This document shows positions 1-5,150 of a DNA stretch of 5,434 bases, one piece after another. The stretch's first letter is position 1; the number at the start of each line of letters is the position of its first letter. The notes beneath the pieces were generated by a model. It had not been told where the DNA came from. It did not search any database and was given only the letters and a program-made list of their open reading frames with translations. Source of the stretch: Methanoregula sp. Its GTDB lineage: Archaea > Halobacteriota > Methanomicrobia > Methanomicrobiales > Methanospirillaceae. The stretch is from positions 1 through 5,434 of the forward strand of contig JAPKXT010000040.1 of assembly GCA_026394695.1 (NCBI GenBank), given 5' to 3'. A program made the translations under genes and the position numbers.

Positions 1-1158
1 CGGATGGGAAAAACCCCCAAATCGTTTATCAGGGAGATCCTGAAAGTCACACAAAATCCATCGATTATCTCTTTTGCCGGTGGGCTCCCGAATCCTGCTC
101 TTATTGATGTCAATGGGATCAGCCGTGCTGCAGCAACGGTGCTCGCCCAAGATGGCAGCTCCGTTCTCCAATACTCGACAACAGAGGGTTACCTGCCGCT
201 CCGTCAGTTCATCGCAGATCGGTACAGAAAACGTCTCGGATTATCTGTTTCTCCCGATGATATCCTGATCACAAACGGTTCGCAGCAGTGTCTTGACCTG
301 ATCGGTAAAGTTTTCATTGATAATGGCGATCATATCGCAATCGAACGCCCGGGATATTTGGGTGCAATCCAGGCATTCTCCCTTTACGAACCGGTTTTCC
401 ACCCGGTTATCCTCAATAAGAGTGGCCCTGACCCTGTCATGCTGGCACAGGTGCTCAAGACACACACGGTTAAATTCTTCTATGGCATCCCTAATTCACA
501 AAACCCCTCCGGGATCTCCTACACAAACAATCGGCGCCGGGAACTGGCATCTGTCTTTGAAAACACCGGCACGCTTTTTGTTGAAGACGATGCCTATGGC
601 GAACTGAATTTTTCCGGAAAGACCATGTCGTCCATGCGGGAATTTTTACCGGACCAGACCATTATCACCGGGTCATTTTCCAAGATCCTGGCGCCGGGCA
701 TGCGGCTTGGATGGGTGGTGGCGCCTCCGGATATCATGGATCAACTGGTCATTGCAAAACAGGCGTCAGACCTGCATTCAAATTACCTGTCGCAGCGTAT
801 CGCGTACCAATACCTGCAGCAGCAGAATATCGATGATCATATCCGGAAAATCTGCAAGGTATATCAGACACAATGCCATCTCATGATCGATATGATCAGG
901 GAAAAATTCCCGGAATCGGTGGACTATACAGAACCGGAGGGGGGTATGTTCATCTGGTTAACGTTGCCGGATGGGATTTCATCGACCGAAGTATTCGAGC
1001 AGACCTTAAAAGAGGGTGTTGCGGTCCTTCCCGGCACGCCATTTTATACCGATGGCGGAGGTGGGAATACCATACGCCTGAACTTTTCCAATTCCACTGA
1101 ACAAAAGATCATAACCGGGATGGAACGGTTCGCCCATGTCCTCCGCAACCTGATGTAA
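1..1158 (+). CDS. PLP-dependent class I/II aminotransferase, 2-aminoadipate/aromatic type (5' end outside window)
   Basis: This is a fold-type I aminotransferase of the LysN/ARO8 (COG1167) kind, a cytoplasmic PLP enzyme that moves an amino group between a 2-amino acid and a 2-oxo acid. Numbering from the ATG at position 4, visible marks are FAGGLPNP (24-31), QYSTTEGYLPLR (56-67), the NPSG box around N167, D195 (expected to contact the PLP pyridine nitrogen), Y198, the Schiff-base lysine K227 in SFSK, R234, and R358 in IRLNFS (expected to bind the substrate carboxylate). The fold is complete to the C-terminus. The frame stays open to base 1, no SD precedes the ATG at 4, and family members usually have some 10-15 residues before this point, so the real start is probably upstream of the window. 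The substrate cannot be read from the sequence; 2-aminoadipate, branched-chain and aromatic amino acids are all used in this family. No MocR-type DNA-binding domain is visible in the part seen. Family call is firm, substrate is not. Confidence 0.93.
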   Translation, partial: RMGKTPKSFIREILKVTQNPSIISFAGGLPNPALIDVNGISRAAATVLAQDGSSVLQYSTTEGYLPLRQFIADRYRKRLGLSVSPDDILITNGSQQCLDLIGKVFIDNGDHIAIERPGYLGAIQAFSLYEPVFHPVILNKSGPDPVMLAQVLKTHTVKFFYGIPNSQNPSGISYTNNRRRELASVFENTGTLFVEDDAYGELNFSGKTMSSMREFLPDQTIITGSFSKILAPGMRLGWVVAPPDIMDQLVIAKQASDLHSNYLSQRIAYQYLQQQNIDDHIRKICKVYQTQCHLMIDMIREKFPESVDYTEPEGGMFIWLTLPDGISSTEVFEQTLKEGVAVLPGTPFYTDGGGGNTIRLNFSNSTEQKIITGMERFAHVLRNLM

Positions 1159-1159
1159 A

Positions 1160-1167
1160 TTTTTTTT
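1160..1167 (+). terminator. oligo-T terminator of the aminotransferase gene
   Basis: A run of eight T begins two bases after the TAA stop at 1156-1158, with no hairpin before it. Bare T-runs just after the stop are the usual archaeal terminator, and similar runs end other genes in this window. It implies the aminotransferase is the last gene of its transcript. Confidence 0.7.
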
Positions 1168-1358
1168 AGCCTGCTACAGGGACACCGGATGGGTGACGTA
1201 ATTCCTGACCCGTGATGTGGGTGCGAAATCCCTGAATGGTTTCATTGGTTCATCCAACGTCATTCATCGTAGATAACCTGTCTGTTGTCGTAATCTTCTG
1301 TTACCATGATGGAAGGGCGACCAGCCCCCGCAGAGTTGTATAATAAAAAGCAGCACAG

Positions 1359-1366
1359 AAAAAAAA
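1359..1366 (-). terminator. oligo-T terminator of the membrane methyltransferase gene
   Basis: Eight A on the plus strand read as T8 on the minus strand, beginning 6 bases after the TAG stop of the methyltransferase (1375-1373). No stem precedes it. It fits an archaeal intrinsic terminator and supports ending the gene at 1373. Confidence 0.65.
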
Positions 1367-1372
1367 TTGCCG

Positions 1373-2050
1373 CTACCAGAGAAAAGGAAAAAGGCGGTAA
1401 CGGATCTTCTGCATATACTCCCGGTAGCCGTCCAGTTCCCGGGCAAGCATCACTTCTTCTCCCCGTACCCTTGCCATGAGAAGCATGGTCAGGGCGAGAC
1501 CGGCAAGGATACCGTAGACCGAGCCAAGCACCAGGGGTGCCCCGATAAACATCAGGATCGCTCCAAGGGTCATGGGATGCCTGACAAACCCGTATACTCC
1601 TGTTGACACAACCCGCTGGTTCCGGTCCTTTTGGATCCTGACAAGGGGGGACAGGAACGTGTTATCGGTGTATGACCGGAAGAACAGGAAAAATGATCCG
1701 ACCAGCCCGGCTTCTCCAAGAACGTTCAGCCAGAGAGGAAACACCGGGGACCATCCGAACCGTTTTGCATAAAGAGGCATGATGACGATCCAAAGAATAA
1801 ACCCGACCAGGAGCCCATAGACAACATACCTGTCCCAGCCTTCCTGGTTACCGGTACCGGGCTGCTTATACCGTTCTGCAAGCAACGCCGGGTCTTTCCG
1901 GTACAGGTACAGGATCGTAAAAAAACAGAAAAGAATAAACCAGGTGCTGAAGATCCAGCCTTCCGGCCAGGTTAAATCTCCGGAAAGGAGGAGGACCAGT
2001 GCAGGAAATAGCAGAATGAACAGGAATGCGAAGATGACCTTCTTTTCCAT
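1373..2050 (-). CDS. integral membrane methyltransferase, isoprenylcysteine carboxyl methyltransferase (ICMT)/PEMT-like
   Basis: A 225-residue membrane protein with the C-terminal signature of the ICMT/PEMT superfamily, enzymes that use S-adenosylmethionine at the membrane to methylate lipid or lipid-like substrates. Hydrophobic segments lie roughly at residues 5-23, 32-50, 75-93, 104-124 and 163-193. The cofactor-binding region is seen as GVYGFVRHP (151-159), the acidic pair E198-E199, and the closing LDGYREY...RYRLFPFLW (206-225). Length and ending are typical of small prokaryotic members. The frame is open further upstream to an ATG at 2161, but those 37 extra residues are polar and unlike the family. 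I chose the ATG at 2050 because it places the first membrane helix right at the N-terminus. No SD precedes it, and a TATA-like box about 27 bases upstream would suit a leaderless mRNA. The gene lies downstream of the aquaporin but is separated from it by a strong terminator. The substrate is unknown; true prenylcysteine methylation is not implied. Confidence 0.85.
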   Translation of the reverse strand: MEKKVIFAFLFILLFPALVLLLSGDLTWPEGWIFSTWFILFCFFTILYLYRKDPALLAERYKQPGTGNQEGWDRYVVYGLLVGFILWIVIMPLYAKRFGWSPVFPLWLNVLGEAGLVGSFFLFFRSYTDNTFLSPLVRIQKDRNQRVVSTGVYGFVRHPMTLGAILMFIGAPLVLGSVYGILAGLALTMLLMARVRGEEVMLARELDGYREYMQKIRYRLFPFLW

Positions 2051-2072
2051 GCGTACTGTATTGGAAGTCACG

Positions 2073-2087
2073 AGTATTATGAGTCTG
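2073..2087 (-). promoter_or_regulatory. possible TATA box for a leaderless methyltransferase mRNA
   Basis: On the minus strand CATAATAC (2081-2074) is centred about 27 bases before the ATG at 2050, the spacing expected if transcription starts at or next to the start codon. The missing SD fits a leaderless message. The BRE part (AGACTC) is weak, so this is tentative. Confidence 0.3.
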
Positions 2088-2099
2088 TCTCTAAAGAGA
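2088..2099. repeat. short inverted repeat upstream of the methyltransferase promoter
   Basis: TCTCTAAAGAGA has two perfect 5-base arms around AA and lies immediately upstream of the presumed BRE/TATA. Such a site could bind a dimeric regulator, but a 12-base palindrome can also occur by chance. Confidence 0.35.
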
Positions 2100-2268
2100 A
2101 CATAATAACGTAGTATTCTGGCAGGCTGTTGATGACCGTCATACCGTGAGAAAAGGCACATATCAGGTCTCGCTCAACAACATAAAAAAGAAGATCGGGT
2201 AAGAACGGTAGATTTCACACCGTGATGATCCGGTCGCTGTTGATATCGCACATGAACCGGGAAAACTT

Positions 2269-2286
2269 AAAAAAAACCTAAAAAAA
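2269..2286 (-). terminator. double oligo-T terminator of the aquaporin gene
   Basis: On the minus strand a T7 run (2286-2280) and a T8 run (2276-2269) follow the aquaporin stop (TAA at 2297-2295) within 30 bases, with a further short T-stretch just beyond. Two closely spaced T-runs make an efficient archaeal terminator and separate the aquaporin from the methyltransferase downstream. Confidence 0.75.
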
Positions 2287-2294
2287 TGTCAGGG

Positions 2295-2993
2295 TTATGC
2301 CGGTGAACCGGAATCCTCAAACAGGTATTTCCAGACCACTGCTGCAATGATTGCCCCGATGATGGGTGCAACAATAAATAACCAGAGCTGGGAAAGAGCC
2401 GTCCCCCCGGCAACCAGCGCAGGCCCGAGGCTCCGTGCAGGGTTCACCGAAGTTCCCGTGATGGGGATTCCCACCATATGGATTATGGCGAGCGTGAACC
2501 CTATCGCTATTCCTGCAAACCCGGCAGGTGCTTTTTTGCTTGTCGCTCCGAATATGACGATCAGGAATATAAAGGTCAGGACAACTTCAGCGATAAATCC
2601 GCTTGAGAGGGAATACCCGTCGGGAGAACCTGTTCCATAGCCGTTCTGGCCGAGGCCATTTGTTGCCAGATCATAGCCGGGAAGTCCGGACATTATTGTC
2701 AGGAGCAGCAACGATGCAATGATCGCACCGATGCATTGCACAATAATGTAGATGATCGCTTCCTTTGCGGGAATTTTCCCATTGACAAGCATCGCAATGG
2801 TTATTGCAGGGTTAATATGGCATCCCGAGATCTGGCCGATCGCATATACCATCACGAGGACTGATATACCAAAGGCCAGTGCAATTCCGAGAAAACCGAT
2901 ATGTTTTCCTGCAACAACAGCACTCGCTGTTCCGATGAATACCAGGACAAATGTTCCCAGAAGTTCAGCCAGATACTTCTTCATGTCATCCAT
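2295..2993 (-). CDS. aqpZ: aquaporin (MIP family), AqpZ-like water channel
   Basis: A 232-residue aquaporin of normal bacterial/archaeal length, forming a membrane pore for water and perhaps small neutral solutes. Both half-helix motifs are intact: NPA at 61-63 (SGCHINPAIT) and NPA at 184-186 followed by R187 (TSVNPARS). Six membrane helices surround them, with AEF-type starts near 9-15 (AELLGTF) and 135-141 (AEVVLTF). The selectivity filter can be read by alignment from memory to E. coli AqpZ: F41, H172, T181 and R187, matching F43/H174/T183/R189. The loop NGYGTGSPDGYS (117-128) also resembles AqpZ. The described methanogen channel AqpM instead has Ile and Ser at the His and Thr positions, so this protein reads as the water-selective type. 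A GTGAGGT SD six bases before the ATG at 2993 favours that start over the ATG at 2984. The gene has its own promoter and terminator, so it is probably monocistronic, divergent from the PEGA lipoprotein gene. Confidence 0.95.
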   Translation of the reverse strand: MDDMKKYLAELLGTFVLVFIGTASAVVAGKHIGFLGIALAFGISVLVMVYAIGQISGCHINPAITIAMLVNGKIPAKEAIIYIIVQCIGAIIASLLLLTIMSGLPGYDLATNGLGQNGYGTGSPDGYSLSSGFIAEVVLTFIFLIVIFGATSKKAPAGFAGIAIGFTLAIIHMVGIPITGTSVNPARSLGPALVAGGTALSQLWLFIVAPIIGAIIAAVVWKYLFEDSGSPA

Positions 2994-2999
2994 ACCAGA

Positions 3000-3006
3000 A
3001 CCTCAC
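3000..3006 (-). promoter_or_regulatory. ribosome binding site of the aquaporin gene
   Basis: GTGAGGT lies six bases before the ATG at 2993. Its distance decides the start in favour of 2993, since it would be 15 bases from the in-frame ATG at 2984. Confidence 0.75.
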
Positions 3007-3049
3007 ATCCATTCGGTTGAAAGAGCCGATGAGAGGCTATCATCGTTAC

Positions 3050-3068
3050 AATATATATATATTTTCGC
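3050..3068 (-). promoter_or_regulatory. BRE/TATA promoter of the aquaporin gene
   Basis: Read on the minus strand, a purine-rich CGAAA (BRE-like, 3066-3062) runs into AATATATATATATT, an excellent archaeal TATA box. Transcription would be expected about 25 bases downstream, near 3030, giving a leader of roughly 35 bases that contains the SD. This is the clearest promoter in the window. Confidence 0.7.
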
Positions 3069-3084
3069 AGAATTTTTGCTCCTG

Positions 3085-3097
3085 CCGGATAATCCGG
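3085..3097. repeat. 13-base perfect inverted repeat between divergent genes
   Basis: CCGGATAATCCGG has two perfect 6-base arms around a single central base. It lies about 17 bases upstream of the aquaporin BRE and about 70 bases before the lipoprotein start, where an operator for either or both divergent genes would sit. It does not precede a T-run, so it is not a terminator. Confidence 0.45.
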
Positions 3098-3121
3098 TGA
3101 TTATGAACGATCCCATGCAAG

Positions 3122-3129
3122 CTATTATC
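3122..3129 (+). promoter_or_regulatory. weak TATA-like box for the PEGA lipoprotein gene
   Basis: CTATTATC, preceded by GCAAG, is centred about 42 bases before the ATG at 3168. A start about 25 bases downstream, near 3150, would leave a short leader carrying the SD at 3157. The match is much poorer than the opposing aquaporin box, so this is tentative. Confidence 0.3.
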
Positions 3130-3156
3130 CGATGAACGAGTGCAAACAATGCTTAC

Positions 3157-3161
3157 AGGTG
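3157..3161 (+). promoter_or_regulatory. ribosome binding site of the PEGA lipoprotein gene
   Basis: AGGTG lies six bases before the ATG at 3168, normal archaeal spacing. It supports this start, which also puts the signal peptide exactly at the N-terminus. Confidence 0.65.
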
Positions 3162-3167
3162 TGAAAA

Positions 3168-3776
3168 ATGTTCGAGAAAATTGCCATCTGCATACTGGTC
3201 GTCTGTGTTTTTCTGTGTGGGTGCACCACGCCACTACCGGACAAAACAGGGTCAGTCAGGATCACTTCGTCACCATCCGGTGCGGAGGTCTACCTTGATA
3301 ATGAATATCACGGTACTACGCCGAATACCATCAATGCGGTACCGGCCGGTAACCACACGGTTGAGGTTCGTGAACGCGGGTATACAACCTGGTCCCGGAA
3401 CATAAGTGTTACTACGGGGAGCAGTGCGTCGTTCTCACCATCACTGGTACCTGGTGCGACCACAGTTTCAACAACAGTTCCGGTCACCATTGCCACCGTG
3501 GTAAAAAAAGACGTCCCGCAGATCCATATCGATGGCTATTGGACCTGGCCGGCAACCAGGAGTAATACCAATCCGGAACCACTCCTTGTGCATGTCGAGG
3601 GTGCCAATGTCGGCTATGCTGATGCACGGGAAGTTACGACATCTGCAAATATGTACCTTGATGGGCGACAGATCTGCTGGACCAGCGTTTACCTGGGAAC
3701 GATACAAGCCGGCGGACATGTCACCGTAGACACCATGATCTCCTGCCCGCTCCCGGATACAGCAAAAAAACGCTGA
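3168..3776 (+). CDS. secreted PEGA-domain lipoprotein
   Basis: A 202-residue exported protein. Residues 1-18 form a signal peptide (one Lys, then a hydrophobic stretch) ending in the lipobox LCGC, so C19 is the likely lipid-anchored first residue of the mature protein outside the membrane. Residues 28-93 are a PEGA domain: SVRITSSPSGAEVYLDN, then GTTPNTINAVPAGNHTVEV, then RGYTTWSRNISV. PEGA domains are small beta folds common on archaeal and bacterial surface proteins. Residues 96-113 form a Thr/Val-rich linker. Residues 115-202 form a second beta-rich region with three Trp (125, 127, 171) and two Cys (170 and 193) that could form a disulfide. I do not recognise this part; its LGTIQAGGHVTVD stretch recalls small Ig-like modules such as FxLYD or CARDB. 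The gene stands alone, divergent from the aquaporin and convergent with the cupin operon. Its role is unknown; a cell-surface structural or binding function is the reasonable inference. Confidence 0.88.
   Translation: MFEKIAICILVVCVFLCGCTTPLPDKTGSVRITSSPSGAEVYLDNEYHGTTPNTINAVPAGNHTVEVRERGYTTWSRNISVTTGSSASFSPSLVPGATTVSTTVPVTIATVVKKDVPQIHIDGYWTWPATRSNTNPEPLLVHVEGANVGYADAREVTTSANMYLDGRQICWTSVYLGTIQAGGHVTVDTMISCPLPDTAKKR
3764..3770 (-). terminator. possible oligo-T terminator for the dehydrogenase-cupin operon
   Basis: A7 on the plus strand, inside the last codons of the PEGA gene, reads as T7 on the minus strand about 76 bases past the cupin stop. It is the first long T-run downstream of the minus-strand operon, but its codon use (Lys-Lys) offers another explanation. 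Confidence 0.4.
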
Positions 3777-3834
3777 TGTATCGTACATGCAGTATATCAC
3801 TTCGGGAATGCAGGGAAAGGATCCTGTGCTGGTA

Positions 3835-3841
3835 TTTTTTT
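3835..3841 (+). terminator. oligo-T terminator of the PEGA lipoprotein gene
   Basis: T7 lies 58 bases after the TGA stop at 3774-3776 and just outside the convergent cupin stop at 3847. No stem precedes it, as is usual in archaea. Confidence 0.55.
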
Positions 3842-3846
3842 AACCG

Positions 3847-4179
3847 TTATTCCTGGAGATAATCCTCTCTTACCGGAGAGAATATCTCGACTGCCACCGA
3901 ATCGGCTAGGACCTCTGCCCGGTGCGTCACGTTTCCCGGAATCACCCAGCTGTCCCCTTCCCGCATCTCGTTTACCTCATCCCCGATCGTCAGGATCATC
4001 CGGCCCGACACGAGGTAGCCGGTCTGCTCATGGGAATGAAAGTGGACCGGGAGTTCCGCTCCTTTTTTCAGCCGGAACTCCGTCAGGAGCGTCCGTGCCC
4101 CTGACACGAGCGTCTTCCGGAAGATCCCCGGAGATACCGGGATATACCCTTTATCTGAACTCTTTGCAAATGCAGCCAT
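3847..4179 (-). CDS. single-domain cupin protein, KdgF-like
   Basis: A 110-residue cytoplasmic cupin, a one-domain beta barrel of ordinary size. Conserved motif 1 is GAELPVHFHSHEQTGYLVSG (40-59) and motif 2 is GDSWVIPGNVTHRAEV (75-90). H46, H48, Q52 and H86 are the likely metal ligands, with H50 next to them. The HxHxHEQ pattern and the ending FSPVREDYL (100-108) are typical of the KdgF-like group, whose studied members linearise unsaturated uronates in pectin and alginate breakdown. Many relatives have no known reaction, and nothing else here points to uronate use. The start lies two bases after the dehydrogenase stop, with AAGGA six bases before the ATG, so the two genes are almost certainly cotranscribed and translationally coupled. 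A role linked to a 2-oxo acid or to the dehydrogenase pathway is inference only. The cupin call is firm; the function is not. Confidence 0.9.
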   Translation of the reverse strand: MAAFAKSSDKGYIPVSPGIFRKTLVSGARTLLTEFRLKKGAELPVHFHSHEQTGYLVSGRMILTIGDEVNEMREGDSWVIPGNVTHRAEVLADSVAVEIFSPVREDYLQE

Positions 4180-4181
4180 GA

Positions 4182-5150
4182 TTATTCCTTCCGTATAAGT
4201 GCCCGGATCACTGCATCCCCGAACTCCCGGGTCCCCGCTGAACCACCGAGGTCACGGGTCCGGATTCCCCCGGAGAGCACTTCCTGGATCGCAGATTCGA
4301 TGCGGTCCGATCCCTGTGCATCACCACAATAGGCCAGCAGCATCCCCGCACTCCGCAAAGCAGCGATCGGGTTTGCAATGTTTTGCCCGGCAATATCCGG
4401 AGCACTCCCGTGTACTGGCTCAAACAGGGCATAGCGGTCTCCGATATTGGCACTCGGTACCAGTCCCAGGCCACCGACAAGATACGATGTCGTGTCCGAC
4501 AAAATATCCCCAAAGATATTGGTCGTGACAACGACATCATAGGAAGCGGGGTGCAAGAGGAGGTCCAGTGCAAGTGCGTCGATGAACTTATCATTACAAG
4601 ACACTCCTGAAGATTTTGCTTCGGCTAAACAGATGTCACGGAACAGGACATCGGACTTGAGCACGTTTGCCTTGTGCCCGATGGTCAGCCTGCCGCTCCG
4701 CTGCTGTGCAAGCCGGATTGCAGACCGGACGACCCGCTCGGTTCCCTCACGGGTCACCACCCGGAGGGTCGTCGCCCGGTCAGCGCTGATCTCTTCGATA
4801 CCGGAGTAGAGCCCCTCGGTATTTTCCCGTACGATCATGATATCGAACCCGTTTCCCTTGACAGGGCGCAGGTTTGCGTAGAGGTCGAGGACTTTCCTGA
4901 TCCGGAGTATCACGCTCTGGTAATCCTTCATGGGGGGTGTTGTAATTGCCCCGAACAGGATTGCATCAGCGGTCTTCAGTTCGGCAATATCGTGATCTGC
5001 ACAGGGGCATCCGGTCATTTCCCAGCGATGGTATCCGACCTCAACCGGGAAGTACTCGTACTCGGGATGGAGCAGTTCAAGAACGTTTTGTGCAACCGGG
5101 ATCACTTCATGACCGATCCCGTCTCCTTCAACAATGGCGATACGGGTCAT
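4182..5150 (-). CDS. aksF: isopropylmalate/homoisocitrate dehydrogenase (AksF/LeuB type)
   Basis: A 322-residue NAD(P)-dependent beta-decarboxylating dehydrogenase of the isocitrate/isopropylmalate family, which oxidises and decarboxylates a 2-hydroxy-3-carboxy acid to a 2-oxo acid. Visible are GDGIGHEVIP (9-18), the substrate-binding arginines R85, R95 and R108, RENTEGLYSG (108-117) with Y115, HKANVLK with catalytic K160, metal-binding D191, D215 and D219 (FGDILSD), and the nucleotide-site stretch GLFEP-like ALFEPVHGSAPDIAG (241-255). All key residues are present and the length is normal. In methanogens the family has two jobs: LeuB for leucine, and AksF for the chain extension that makes 2-oxosuberate for coenzyme B. 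ILFGAITTP (64-72) and VTTNIFGDILSD (208-219) resemble, from memory, M. jannaschii AksF more than its LeuB, hence the symbol; LeuB or a dual-function enzyme remains possible. The ATG at 5150 overlaps the upstream stop (ATGA) and has a strong SD. The cupin gene follows within two bases. Confidence 0.9.
   Translation of the reverse strand: MTRIAIVEGDGIGHEVIPVAQNVLELLHPEYEYFPVEVGYHRWEMTGCPCADHDIAELKTADAILFGAITTPPMKDYQSVILRIRKVLDLYANLRPVKGNGFDIMIVRENTEGLYSGIEEISADRATTLRVVTREGTERVVRSAIRLAQQRSGRLTIGHKANVLKSDVLFRDICLAEAKSSGVSCNDKFIDALALDLLLHPASYDVVVTTNIFGDILSDTTSYLVGGLGLVPSANIGDRYALFEPVHGSAPDIAGQNIANPIAALRSAGMLLAYCGDAQGSDRIESAIQEVLSGGIRTRDLGGSAGTREFGDAVIRALIRKE
4186..4190 (-). promoter_or_regulatory. 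ribosome binding site of the cupin gene, inside the dehydrogenase 3' end
   Basis: AAGGA in the last codons of the dehydrogenase gene lies six bases before the cupin ATG at 4179. The position implies that ribosomes finishing the dehydrogenase reinitiate on the cupin. Confidence 0.65.

Noticed and set aside
1..1158. Aminotransferase as a MocR-type regulator
   Set aside because: Those proteins carry a winged-helix domain before the aminotransferase part. None is seen, although the true N-terminus is outside the window, so this cannot be fully excluded.
1190..1236. C/D-box-like elements (GTGACG, CTGA, GTGATGT, CTGA) suggesting an archaeal guide RNA
   Set aside because: The boxes deviate from consensus and the first C-to-D' spacing is only about five bases, too short for a guide; no terminal stem is seen.
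2051..2161. N-terminal extension of the methyltransferase to the ATG at 2161
   Set aside because: The 37 added residues are polar and unlike the family, no SD precedes 2161, and the presumed TATA box and inverted repeat would lie within the coding region.
2097..2200. Open plus-strand frame ending ...TYQVSLNNIKKKIG before a TAA
   Set aside because: About 35 codons with no ATG, only a possible internal GTG, no SD, and no known motif; likely chance.
2221..2275. GTGATGA that matches a C box after the methyltransferase/aquaporin gap
   Set aside because: No matching D box (CTGA) lies within the expected distance and no closing stem was found.
3050..3062. AT dinucleotide repeat as a microsatellite or phase-variation tract
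   Set aside because: It is better explained as the TATA box of the aquaporin promoter, being in the right place with a BRE-like CGAAA beside it.
3762..3868. Slippery A AAA AAA at the end of the PEGA gene, with a -1 frame open for about 30 more codons
   Set aside because: The extension is rich in Cys, Arg and Trp and unlike an envelope protein, runs through the terminator into the convergent cupin gene, and has no obvious stimulatory structure; A-runs are common here.
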